From Varroa destructor (taxonomy: Eukaryota; Arthropoda; Arachnida; Mesostigmata; Varroidae), in assembly GCF_002443255.2 (NCBI RefSeq), contig NW_019211454.1, positions 58,663,601 to 58,727,600 of the forward strand: a DNA stretch of 64,000 nucleotides. The letters run 5' to 3'. Numbering within the stretch: the first letter of the stretch is position 1; every line of letters starts with the position of its first letter. Made by a program: the position numbers and the translations under genes. Below the pieces are notes generated by a model. The model saw only the letters and a program-made list of their open reading frames with translations. It ran no database searches and was not told where the DNA came from. Positions 14,081-26,150 of the stretch are shown piece after piece.

Positions 14081-17000
14081 ACAAGTTGCAGTTAGCGGTA
14101 TTAAAACGTATTACCACTGACCTTCCGTGAATCTTCAATCTAGCAAATGGGAATGTCGTCTTCGAATAATATAGCTGGCACTAATTCAACATCTGCATAG
14201 ACCAAAAAGTGCTTTATTTCCGTACTTTTTTCGCTCACGTGATGAGAAGCTTACGCACTTGTAAAATGTATACTTCCAATCTTCTACAACACAAATATCA
14301 ACTGTGTGATTTGGCTTAAACAATGCCTGATGATTGGTAGATAAGATCTTCTCCTTCCTTCACAAGTAAGTTGATCGAGGAACTTTGTAGACACGATGTG
14401 CACGATTCAAGATGTGCTTATACGATCGCGAAAAAGAGCTGATGTATCTATGTAGTTGTCAGCCCTGAAAATATTGCATCAGATTAAATAAACAATGTTA
14501 AGTTTAATCTCGAAGGCAATCAGAAAATGTTTTTTGGATACTGATTATGATTTATGTCGTTTGTCAGTCGATCCGAAACTTGTTGTTTGATGCTCGAATC
14601 ACACTTTTGACTTGAATACATTATCGTTACTATTGGCAGCTTGTTGTACACTGAAGCTAACACATGTAGGAGCTGCCTGAAGAACTGCAATGAGACAAAA
14701 TGCTGCTGAAGTGCATTGCCTTCTGTTACATAATCGAGAGATTAGTCAGAGGACTGCGCAAATGTTTGAATCTGTTTTTATCTTGTCGCCTTTGAGGACC
14801 GGAAAAAGGAGCGCTGAATTGATTTTTCTAAAAATAGCGTGCGGGTCTACTTCTAGGACTCGCATTTTGCTCTTACATAGTATTATAGAAATGAAAGATG
14901 TAACATCTAGACTTATTACAGTCAGTCTTCTCTCACCGTAAGATTATTTGTTACAAGTGTAGTTTCTAATTTTAAATTTTTAAGTTTTAATGAAAACAGA
15001 ACTCTAAACCTGCCAATACATTTATTTGAAATATAAACGAAGAATACATGGAGCTTGTGAACATCTATTTCTCGGGTAAATTCAGAGTTCGTGTTAGATT
15101 TGCTTAATATTCCATACAGTTGGACATTCTGTAGACGTTTAGCGAACGGCCATGGATCTATATAAGGATGTAAGTATAACGATAGAGTGTAGAAAGATTC
15201 TGATATGGATTATCCAGCATTGCATAATACAATGGTTTGAACACGCAAAAAGGCGTTGGTTCCTAACTTTTTCTTCAGAATGCTTGCAGACTTCGCAATT
15301 GCCCATTCCAGAAGCTCCGTTTACGAATTTATCAGAGTTTTAATAACCAGCTTCATGTGGACTCTGACCCACGTGTGTTGTAGGTTCTATGCGAGTAGAT
15401 CCGTACCGCGTGAGTTTCAAATGCTAGAGGAGGAATGTATGTATCCGCGATAAATTTTCTCATACGTTTAAAGTTTTAGCTACCCCGAATGTATGGTCGC
15501 CAACCTTGGGCGCACGTTGTTCCTATACACGTACGGAGCACCTAGCGTGTCGATGGCCACGTCGGCGCCTAGTAATGCTGGAAAGGCATTAAGGAAAACG
15601 TTCAGCCACGTTCATCCTTTTGCTAGCGGAAGTTTTCAGACGGCTTTGTTAGCAACTAAATGCGTGTATTTAATCCTAATACCTTGTATTATAGATAATC
15701 CTGTCCAGTTCCCGCTGCGAGGATTTATTCTTTGATGGTAGGTAATCCATCGCAACCCGAAAATGCGCGTTTTGTCACTCCTTTCGTGCTCTCTTCGAAG
15801 AAAGCTATTGATATGTGTACAAGAAACTAAAGCAATTACCAGCACTACAGGAGACATGAAAGATCAAGCTCCGCGTTAAACAGGCATTTAGACTATCAGT
15901 AACCATCGGGAATCCTGCCGCCTGCAAAGCACAACTCATGAGTCCTACGTTGCGGGTCCTACGTTGCGGACCTTAAATTTAGTACCGATCACATTGACCC
16001 GATAGAAGGTTGCTACTTCGTGTGACAGGCCAAGCCATAGCCAGTGCATGAGCTATTCTCGCCTTGCTAGCTTGTCGTCCTCGTAGGAGAATGAAACTGT
16101 CATTGCAATGAATACCACTCTCTTTTATGAGAGCCCTAAAGATCTTTACAGCTCCTTTTCGTGAATCACCACATTCTGATAGAAGTTTCGCTCTTTAATG
16201 AGCTAGATTGTGGCCAATTGTTAAAACATACCGTTGACTTTTCTGCCGAAAATGGCGCCGTCAAGACATCAAAAATTTAGTGGTATTTTACTTAGCATTC
16301 TCTTTACTGAAGAAACATAGTTTGCCTCTCGTAAGCTTATCTCTCTGTGGGAGCAATAAGGATCCTTCGTAGGGCGGTAGATTTCTGGCTTCCTACTCAA
16401 CACGAAGTCACACCGCAGTGCATTCACTGTGTTCCTAAAGTTGAGCCTGACAGCCACTGAGCTGCCCGAGTAGTTTCCCGTAAAAGTGCAATGTGCGTCC
16501 ACTGTTGTCTTCAGCCCGCTTGGTCGGTTGCATTTGCGCGGTGTTGTACCAAGTATCGCTGTGATTTTTGCCATCGATGATACGTGTACTCAAAACGCTT
16601 TTGCGTTAAAGTCAGGAAGCGCAGAAATGGCAAATTAACCTATTTTTCCTCTAAAAAGTGTGAGGTTTTCAACTATTAAGAGACCTCCTTAGATATCGAC
16701 CAAGATAGCTACAGCTTTTACTAATCCTGGGTTCAAACTATATGCTGCAGCACCAAGTTAAGGTCTATTAAGGTCTTGCAAACTGCGCGGACAAAGGCCG
16801 TCCAAGCCGGAAAGCTAACTGCTGGGGGAATAACCGAATGGCTGCGTCGACGATGATCTTATCCTAATAAACATCACCGACAATTTGAGGAAGCACGCCA
16901 AAAAACTCTACATCGTTGACTTTAGCCAATTACTAATCGTGCGTTTTTTGGGAACTGGGGTTGTAATGTGTTGTTTTTTTTGTTTTACTTAGAACTTGGC

Positions 17001-18119
17001 ATCCATTGCTTGGCGTCCGATAGATCTAAGCGAGTGTCACAAATGTTTGATTAGAAGAAATTCTAGCAGTCCTTTAGGCACCTAAAAGTCATCGAGTTAT
17101 TGCCTAGGCTTCTATTTCATATAGCATAAACTATACTATTACACGTAGTATATTATAAGAAAAATACACCAATTATTGTCCTAGAGGCTCTCGCTGTCAT
17201 TTTCTGTGATGTCAGAGAAAGGCTTCATGAAGAAAACTTGTAAATGGCATGCATAGGATTTACAGAAGTTCCATGCAGGCCATTTCACAGACGACGAAAC
17301 AATTATCCGGTGCAGCAAATTCAACGATTACGTTCATTATGGAATAGGTCGACTGTACTCGATTACCGTTGAAATGTCTAAATATGAAAGTAGGGATTCT
17401 ATGATTGCACCGAAGTCATGTTTCACTCAACCCTCTGAATTTCGCTGCTCCAAGCGCTTTGTTGTCCGTAGCGTTCCGTATAGAGTCCTTCACCTTGCAT
17501 ACAAAGCAAGGCAACGCGACAACTATCCTATTTTCAATTCACCCTTCCTAATTATTATTCAGTCTAACTTATTGCGGTTTTACAAGTTGATGTCCTAGCT
17601 ATATGTATTTCAGTGAATTTGCAGCACATCTGAATACCTAAATACTCCGCTTGCCAGTCTAACTATACACTGCATAGGATACGCACGAACGAAGCTTCCC
17701 TGTTTCGCTTACCTGCTGTTAACGTTAAATGAATGAAGTAGTCTTTAATTTGAGTTCTTAATTAATGCCACGTATTTTCCGAAGATCATAGCGAAGCGGT
17801 ACGAGGTTAATTCTAAGTTTTACATTTTAGAAATGTGTTAAACATTGGGTTTAAAAATTCAAAGTTTCATTCAATTCGAGTTCTAAGTATTGCATACGAA
17901 AGCTTTTGTTATAAAAAAAATGCAAATCTAATGTGTACGGATAGCAGATTTAGTTTTAAATGGATAACTTCATTTTCTTTCAGCTGCATTTTACTTTTTG
18001 GAGGGCCTACAGTATGCCGGTGTGTAGGTCACGTTGTAGCGCTATCCTCGTTTCCCTGTAACTCGCTGATAATGTGCTTTCTAGCCTTTCGTAAGGCAAG
18101 CATTTAAGGCTAAAGCATA
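14081..18119. other. No recognisable gene; one short tandem duplication
   Basis: Holds a 14-bp tandem duplication at 15942-15969. A 101-codon minus frame at 16574-16269 starts with ATG and has several Cys and Asn-X-Ser/Thr sites, but it matches nothing I know and could be chance. The stretch might include undetected parts of the flanking retroelements. Confidence 0.5.
15942..15969. repeat. 14-bp tandem duplication
   Basis: Two exact head-to-tail copies of GTCCTACGTTGCGG. Confidence 0.88.
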
Positions 18120-19300
18120 TCTTTCCTATTCTCTATCTTAATATTTCGACGCACAAATTAGAAAAATGACTGCCGGTCTCGAAGTAGATAGAAGAGTTCT
18201 TTTTATCGGTCGAGCTAACTTACCCTGTGCCTGTTAGATGGCCTCTGTTTCATTTTGATTTCAAATGTTTTTTGGCCAAAGAAGAGCCGTGTAAGGAACC
18301 AGGCAATTTTCTACTAAGGCAAACAGCTTCCGCCTTGCCTCACCCAGCCCCTTTACTTTTGGGACCAGCCTGCTGAGGCGCTGCCTGACCCCGTTGTTTA
18401 CCGTTTGTTTCTCGTGTGGTGTTACAATTATGTCCCGGTCAAACTTCCTTCTCGAATATTATTTAACATACCTCCCTTGGGTGGACTGAGTGTTCTTCCG
18501 AGTTGATGTTTTTATTCCAGTATATTTTTCTACTAGCAAATATAATAGGGTAACTGCTGTTTGCTTAAGTCCGAGCTCTAGTTGTTGTCTGTTCATTCAG
18601 TTTGGCATATTACCCAAACTATGTTTGTTTCACTTTCCAGTTCCGTCATAGTAACGTCAGTGTTTACCAACTCTAGGTCGTTTGCATGGTATGCTTACTT
18701 TTTTTGGCTTCGGCTGTCTGAGCATCCCGAAAGACTGGTCTTGGTACGGAACTCAAGGACACTCCTGCAATGACAGCGCACCCAGTACCATCTTCCATTG
18801 GATTTCTAGTCACTTAGGGGGCAATAATGCGCCGAAGATATGGAGATGCCCTTTCCTCTCCCAGAGTGCATAGGATCGCGTTTCAGTTTGTACGGTCCTT
18901 GCGTCCACGACAATATCCAAACAGAGACCCACTAGTCTTTAGCGTATTACTCCTTTTTCTTTAAGCGCGTCTCAGCAGTAGCTCCATGGCCGAGAGAAAA
19001 TCGTGATAGATTTTCAACAAGTTTTTCTAATTCAGCCAGCCTGTCCATTACGCTAGTCAACTTTTTTATGATACATGTTTTAACTGTCCTATCAACTGAA
19101 AAAGTTGTTCATACGATGTAGATATGTATCTAGAGCTTCTTTTCACTCTTGGGAGATGACCTTCTCGGAGAAGTTTGGTAATTATTTGTCGGAAGGCCTC
19201 CAACTGGCTGATAGCAAGTGTTCTAGAGTTGTCTGTAGCACCCCATTCCGCTTTGTTGCTTTACCCACTGCTATTTCCCCACCCATTTCCATAATACTTG
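18120..19300 (-). pseudogene. LINE reverse transcriptase and C-terminal remnant
   Basis: Several frames of the minus strand carry RT-flanking blocks typical of R1/Jockey-group LINEs: an EGHLPR block, a YLRRII/EDGTG block (fingers-palm region) and the conserved R-L-x-P-x-V-x-G/E-A-R-R-K-L segment that follows the palm. Frame changes and stops separate them, so no protein could be made. Plus-strand open frames across the same interval are antisense shadows. Confidence 0.7.
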
Positions 19301-19779
19301 GCCTGGGCCTCAACAGCTCCCCATTCTCCTTGTCACTCCGTAAACAGTATTTCGACTGCTTCCTAGCTCAGTTAGTTTGGTAGCTTGGACGATATTCAGT
19401 TTAATTAACCTAGAACTATTCTGTAACTTATTTTCTATGAAAGGTCTTTCACTTTTTCAGTATACTAAGCATGGTCACCCTGAAAAACTGGCTTTAGCTT
19501 GATATAGTTCATCTGCGCATTTTGCATTCAGCCTCTTTTTATGCACCAATGCGTTTAGTCTATTGATCATGGGGTATGCTAACTAGTTCATACTTCAGCA
19601 AGCGGCCGCTAAAATCTCGACGATGTCGTTGTGTTCAGAAGCGTTTCAAAACGTGCGATGGCCTCTGCGAGCCGTATCCTTCAACACCCTCTTGTTCTAT
19701 TTCCTGGGGTCCGGTCGGGACCATCTCGACTTCCAATTCGATAGGTGTTTCGCTTCGATAGACTCTGTTTCACCTCAGT

Positions 19780-20150
19780 TTCATAGATAAGGTTCCTGTG
19801 ATCGCTGGGGTTTTCCAGCTTGTTTGTGGCATGCTATTTTCAGGTTTACATAGGCCCTTTATCCGCTTTTGTGAAAGGTAGGTTTATATCCATCATTATT
19901 CGCTGGGGTTTCATCGAAGGAGATACGCCAGTAGATGGCAGCTGCGTTAAACTCCCCTGCGACCACCACTTTATCGCTTTTGTTCAGACTACCTTCTAGA
20001 CTGTTGAAAAGTCTTTGCAAGTTTTCACTGCAGGAGCTTGCAGATATGTAGCAACTATAGGTTCGTGTAGCCACTCCGCACAAAATCGTTACCTTTTCCG
20101 GTCCACCCGATTGCAACATGTCAGTGTAACACCTGGATGTCAATGGCCAA
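19780..20150 (-). pseudogene. LINE endonuclease domain remnant
   Basis: A minus-strand open stretch of about 94 codons (20143-19859) carries the strand-to-acid motif V-A-G-E-F-N-A. In active APE-type endonucleases this is GDFNA, with Asp as a catalytic or structural residue; here it is Glu. Upstream it reads C-Y-I-S-A-S-S, matching the S-x-Y-x-S/P core strand. The His expected soon after FNA is missing, so activity is not expected. Confidence 0.7.
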
Positions 20151-21758
20151 TTTTGTGTTGTCGTCGGTTGGCGAAGTTGTCCTGTATTGCGGCTTTGTTT
20201 GACACGGAGACCAAACTTACGTCGATCTTCTTCTATTGTTCTCTAAAAAATTGAATACCTCTAGTCCTCTGTTGAGACCGACTTTAGCTCTACCGTTTTT
20301 ATGTGTCACCTCATCGCCGCCAAAATGGTGAAGCTCAGACAGTGTCAAGGAAGCGATAAAAGATCGAAATGATTACGATTCGGACCCAAAGATCATGTAT
20401 CTTGTTATGTACACTGAACACCGCTATACAACGAACAGTCATGTACATCTACCAAAATACACTTAGGATACGTCTAACCGCCGGCTGAAGGCGGTACAAT
20501 TCCTCAATTCCAATACACATATGATCAGGGCGTCGTGTAACTGTTCGTTTACATGAGGGGGAAGGGGCCTATGTGTATACACGTGTGGATAGAAAGATAT
20601 GTGTAAACATGTACCCTCCCGATTAACTAGGAAATCAGCCAGAGGAATATCGCTTTCCTCTGCTGGAGCTAAAGCTCGAATGATAGTTGGCATAGTTACG
20701 CATTGAAGACTCTTCGAGAGGAAGTTATCAACCTAGGAATATCTATACAGCTATCGAGAATGGAGAGATAAGGGTTGACTTTTACACCTCGATAGGCACC
20801 TAGCTCCACCTATGCGAACGGGAGATTTTGTACAAGACGTGTGAACGAATCAGCCAGCATGATGATCCTGACTAGCAACTCTCAATGAAATCGAGGCCGA
20901 TTTCCGTTTGCATCACCTATTAAGATAGTACTCTGTTAAGGGATCGTTTACAAAAAACCTGTTACAAACAGAACGTGTAAATTTCTTTATATAGTATGTA
21001 TATGGATGATACACTTCCAGGTTATTAGCGTATTATTGTTCATTGCAGTAATTAACCATACGGATACCGTTTAAAAAATTAACAAGATAATATATTTATA
21101 CTAGGATAATATTTAGAAAAACGAGATATAAGCGAACGCAGGGATTCATGTGTAAAGCGAAGCATGACATATAGACAGGCCGTAAGTTCCTTGAAAATTC
21201 CACTCACTTTCATTATGATGTGGGATGTACTTAGTAGAGATAAGGTGAGGTTCCTAGATTTTGAAATACATCACACTTTTGAACGGACTGTTGGGGCTAC
21301 CATGCTAAGAGTGTTGAATCGACTTTTACATGCTGTACCTCAGAAAATATTTATCATTAAAATGATAGCGTTCTAGTTGGGTTAAGTTAAGTAAAATACA
21401 CATATTTTTACAAACGTATTTAAATTAATATTAGTTGACTTTACCAAATCACGAAACTCTTATTCACACCTATATAAAACTATATATGGTATTTTGGCTT
21501 ATTATGTCATATAGTCTAATGTGCAATGAGAGAATTGTCATAGGGTAGAAGGGATGCTCTTTCAAAAAGGCATAACAAGGAAAATAGCAACAATCGCCAA
21601 ATCTACTTTGTCAAGCCCAACATTCTAACCTATAAGCGGAAAACTATAATTACACAAATTTGTAGATAGACAAGAATAAGATAGATTTCACTATTAAAGG
21701 AAAGTCCAACAAACCACTGCTGAGAAAGAGCTTCATCGAGTTTCTTCGGCTATTACCT

Positions 21759-21791
21759 CATTGTAGCAACCTGCCCCATTGTAGCAACCTG
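21759..21791. repeat. 18-bp tandem duplication
   Basis: The word CATTGTAGCAACCTG occurs at 21759 and again at 21777, with a CCC spacer between the copies. Confidence 0.85.
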
Positions 21792-22049
21792 AGGCCTTAT
21801 GGCCAGTTCAGTTTCCCAACGAAGAGAAGTTTCTATATTGAAAGATAGGTCCATGCATAGCAGAAGGCGTTTCACTTGGTTGGAAATCGCCATTGGCAAT
21901 TAGCTTCTGGAAGACATCGCCCAATATTTCTTTCAAGAAACAAAACCCGGCCGTCAGAAGAACTTTATCCGAACAAACTTCGTTAATGTCACATTCTCGT
22001 TTCGGGGAGACTGAATATTAATAACAACGCATTTCAAATGTCGTAAATA

Positions 22050-22065
22050 TTTTTTTTTTTTTTTT
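22050..22065. repeat. Poly-T run
   Basis: Sixteen consecutive T. It could be the A-tail of an old minus-strand retroposon, but no body is recognisable beside it. Confidence 0.9.
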
Positions 22066-24962
22066 GTTTTGTTTACGTATTATTCCATTTAATTACAAAC
22101 AAATGCTTGTCCAGAGAGCAATTCCCTTTTGCATATCGAGTTGTTAGCTAACGTGCATAGTAAAATCGAGTGAATCGCACGTCAGCTGAAGACTACTGGT
22201 GCACCGCGCGAATGATCTTTACAATTAAATAGGGGAAACGAAATCTTTACGATGCGACCCGCAAATAAACATGCCGGCCTTCTTTCTCGGTAGGTGTGAA
22301 TCCTCACACTCACCATAACCGGTCATAGAGATATCTGTAGAGCCTCTAAGGTAATTATTAACATACTCAAGAGGATCCGAACCTAAGAAGTTAGTCATTT
22401 AAGAAGAGGCTATGTGTCTCTCACCTATAGTTGGATAGGTCGTGTTATTGCAGGTGAACATCTCTACGCTATAACCTGAAACCTTATGCAGTATAACGAT
22501 GCTATCAAATACAATGGAAATTTACCCTACAGCAAAGTAACTGGTCGATATGCGTTTACAACTTTATCAAGCAACCCAGAAAAAGGTCAACAGTCTGCAG
22601 CTCTTGTATGTGTTTCTTTACAGTCATATCGTTCAATTGGGCAACTCGCTAGAAGGTCCTAATCCGATCTTATGTATGCAGCTATCTATAATACATAAGT
22701 TTACACCCGGTTAGCTAGCAACACCTAGTTAGGTAGAAATAGTCTACTGTTAACACAAGAGAGTTCCTCAGAAAAGATAAGAAGCTGACTGCGAAACCTT
22801 TTGTTAGCAATTTACGCCTTTGGAATAACGAAAATTTATCTTCTCTTGATACCTGGCATTTTTAGACGAAAGAAAATAATAATCAAGGGTAAGAGAAACA
22901 GACGATTCTATACAATAGTCTACCGCCTATAATAACTAGCAATGTAAATAATACTAACAGGTTTATTTGTAACGGGTGCTGCAAAGCGGTTTGGGCCGAA
23001 ACAGGCCGATTAACGCGATGATTGAGAACAACCCTTGCCGTAGCAGAATAAAATTACATCAATGTACTGGTCAATAGCTTCTGTCCATACCAGCCCAAAA
23101 AAAGCTTGCAGCAAATATTCTGTTTTCGAAATAGTGCCAATGAAAACCACCATACAGCCATAAAAGGTGTGATTGTGTCGACCACTAATGATATCGTACG
23201 AAAAGATTAGCCATTCAAGAAATTTCTTTTAAAAGAAAAAGGACTTTTACGGAAAGCTTGGCACTACGATTAGAGAAGAATAATGCTTTCCAAATCATTT
23301 AGTACCAAGTTAGCTAGATCAGTGATCATAAGCTATAGGTGTTTCAGTAGGCGCTGACGAGATGTTTAGACGCTGCATAAATGCAAAGCCGAGTGTAAAT
23401 GTGCTAAATTTCAGGCCAACCGAAAGCTTCTTATTTTCTTTAAGAGCCTAGAAAAAGCGTACAAGTGTTTTTGCCGTTTTCCGTTGTGCAGCTACGCCTA
23501 TCTAAAGTTTTGGTGTGAGGAATTACGTATCGTTTATCATAACTCATGACCGTCATTACGTCAAATGTAATACGAATGCTAGTGGGATTAATACGCTTGT
23601 CAACATTGACAAAAACGACACACAATACGGTACCTTCGTATATATAATAGCTATAATGCTATTACTAGGCTGAGACGCAGTCTCAAGTATAATAGTTCTT
23701 TCAATTTCTGGTCCCAAACTAGCTATTGACGGCATTTTCATAGTAGGAATTTGTGGATCAAACGTCTCTTCGTTGAAAAAAGGAGGTGGTCCATGTTGCC
23801 TTGGGCTCATATTGTCCCAATATGTTCTATACTGTAACGCTTTGAGAGTGGGTAGACGTTTCGGCTAGTTTCATTACGTCGCCTTCGCCTTTGTGTACTC
23901 GTATGAGCGTATTCGGCCAGCTTTTATGATCTCTGTTTATTCCTTGATGTCCGCCTCCTTTAGTGATGTCACGCTCCTCTCACTCAAAATCCAGACGGAA
24001 GTTGTAGTTATCATGTCCTAGTTAGGTTATGTTTGGTAACGGAATAAGCAATCATACGCTACTGTTCCGTGAAATAGCAAGCTAAAATAATAAAATATGC
24101 GGAGTCTGTGAGACGGAAGATGCTAAAAAGTCTGTATACAGATAGCCCAACGCTGGGTCTGAGCCAAAACCCGAACCTATTGAGACCGTATTATAGGCAT
24201 TTGGAGTCGTTTGTTCGACAAATGCTTTGAGCTGTGAGATTTAGATAAATGTCCATGTTAAAGAAAAATATCTTGATGCAGTAACGCAGACCTGATTTGT
24301 ACGAAGCTAGCATAGCAGCGTAAGATGTAAAAGCGTCTCCCTTCTAGCTTGGGGCCGACTAGAACCACATCGGCCTATAATTGTCGTATAAAGTTTATAT
24401 ATGAATCAGGTAGTGCAACAAGCCATCTGCGTTACAGTGCCTAGATCAGTAGGTAGATTTGCTAGCTAACATAAGCTACCTAACAACATCACTAGGCAGA
24501 ACTGCGTGGTCGTATTATGAACAGCCTACAAGTTTTTGTTGCGGCCCAACCATATCAGCGATTTTCAAAGTTCAACCTTTACTTCTGTGACCACTGCGGC
24601 TCAACCGCTGACCGCTTGTTTATACAGTTTGTGACTTTCTTTGTGAGAAAAGCCTTTGGAATTGCTTGTTCAGTATAGCATAAAGGACTCGCCACACTAG
24701 AAAAGCTAAGCGGGCCGGGTCTTGCTGAGCTTATCTGGGTTTTCTCTAATAGATGAGTGAACCCACAGAGTGAACATGCAAGGAATTTAATTTTTCTACC
24801 AAGGCTAATACCTGAACTAGCGTAGCTGAATATTTTTTATCGTTATTGAACAGATGCAAGATGGCTCTACTCTTATATTTAAAAAAAAACAGTGATCATT
24901 GCCTCATCACATAATTTGGTCAACTGGATGGTATCGACATCCAGATTTGAAGCCAGCATTAC

Positions 24963-24990
24963 ATCTAGATCTCTGAGAAGAGATCTAGAT
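24963..24990. repeat. Perfect 12-bp inverted repeat (hairpin)
   Basis: Arms ATCTAGATCTCT (24963-24974) and AGAGATCTAGAT (24979-24990) with a GAGA loop. Confidence 0.85.
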
Positions 24991-26118
24991 CGGACTGTAC
25001 AGATCATTCATTCATAAACGGATAAATTGTGCACAATAGCATAAGCAGACCCTTACTTGTCCACGCAAGCCGAATGGTAACACGTTTTGAGTAATTTGGT
25101 AAACTACATTAAAATCTACGTCAACATTATGTTGACTATTATCTCAAACAAACGCATACTCTTTCCCTCCGCTATAATTAACAACTGCGATATCTTTAGA
25201 AATGAGATAATGTTGAATTTTTACAATTTCGGATAGCTAGCTCCACTGATCGAGCTGGATTCTGATTAAATCAATTATAAGGATACTACTGATATATTCG
25301 TAGGCCGTCTAGAAGAACAGCTGTCATGGAAAACGGAGCCAAATCGTAAAAAACCTATGGATACGATTATATATAGTGTCAACAAATGTAGAAACTATAC
25401 GAAACAGATCAATGGGTCTGTTTTCAGCCTGATCCAATAGCGGAAGCGGTACCTTGTTCGGGGCATAAACAATTGCGTAGAGACGGATTAACCTACCAAC
25501 CGAATGGCATAAAATTGTTGATCTAAGTGGTGCAAACCTGGGGCGAGAAAAAGACACCATTTTGGGCACAGCTGACCATTGTACCGCTCCAGATATTGCA
25601 GCGACGATTAGCCAAAGGAAGATCCAATGGGATTATCCGAGCGAACGAAAGGAATTTTTCGAAAATGACCTTTTGTTGTTTCGGTTTTTCTAGGTCACCT
25701 AATTATGTATCAAGAGATCTCTTGCGCCAAATATTTTCACGTATAAGTTTTTTACGAGTCCCGTACAAATTGATGAAGTATTTTCAAATGGCTGATTAGA
25801 GGGAGCAATTTATCTAGAACAGTTTTCCGTGCTATTGCTATCATACGAATACGAAAGATACGATCTTCGGAGAAAATTTACGTTGAGACAATTATATGTT
25901 GCCGAACAATAATCGTCAATTTCACTTGTAGCCGATGCATCGCTTAAGTCAAACGCCACGTTGCTAACGGATTTCTTATAGTCTTATAGACGGAAGCTTT
26001 ATAGTCTAAGAACGAAACTTTTTGAAAAGGAATCCCTTCGACCGCAGTAGGAGAAAATGGTACTTCCTCCAAGGTATATGAATTACGTAGATCAACTCAC
26101 AAAGGAATCAACCATTAA

Positions 26119-26150
26119 AGGTCTTCCAAAGGGCTTGCTTTGGAAGACCT
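26119..26150. repeat. Perfect 13-bp inverted repeat (hairpin)
   Basis: Arms AGGTCTTCCAAAG (26119-26131) and CTTTGGAAGACCT (26138-26150) with a 6-base loop. It is unusually GC-balanced for this AT-rich stretch. Confidence 0.88.

Larger units (their letters stand above)
18120..20270 (-). mobile_element. Degenerate non-LTR (LINE) retrotransposon, R1/Jockey/I-like
   Basis: Read on the minus strand, the region gives a series of short protein blocks in the order of a LINE second ORF, split by stops and frameshifts. First comes an APE-type endonuclease piece with C-Y-I-S and V-V-V-A-G-E-F-N-A (near 19943-19969, the family's GDFNA motif). Next is a reverse-transcriptase piece with L-L-R-E-G-H-L-P-R near 19150, then Y-L-R-R-I-I and E-D-G-T-G near 18780-18860. 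Last is the post-palm block L-S-R-L-V-P-K-V-K-G followed by E-A-R-R-K-L near 18300-18400, and a further matching block down to about 18140. These resemble arthropod R1/Jockey/LOA-group elements. No intact frame or catalytic FADD box was found, so the copy is dead. Ends are approximate and no A-tail or target duplication was identified. The region is somewhat GC-richer than its surroundings. Confidence 0.78.

Noticed and set aside
16269..16574. 101-codon minus-strand frame with Cys and sequons
   Set aside because: No signal peptide and no match to a family I know; length is compatible with chance.
19105..19761. Plus-strand open frames across the LINE
   Set aside because: Antisense shadows; the recognisable protein blocks are all on the minus strand.
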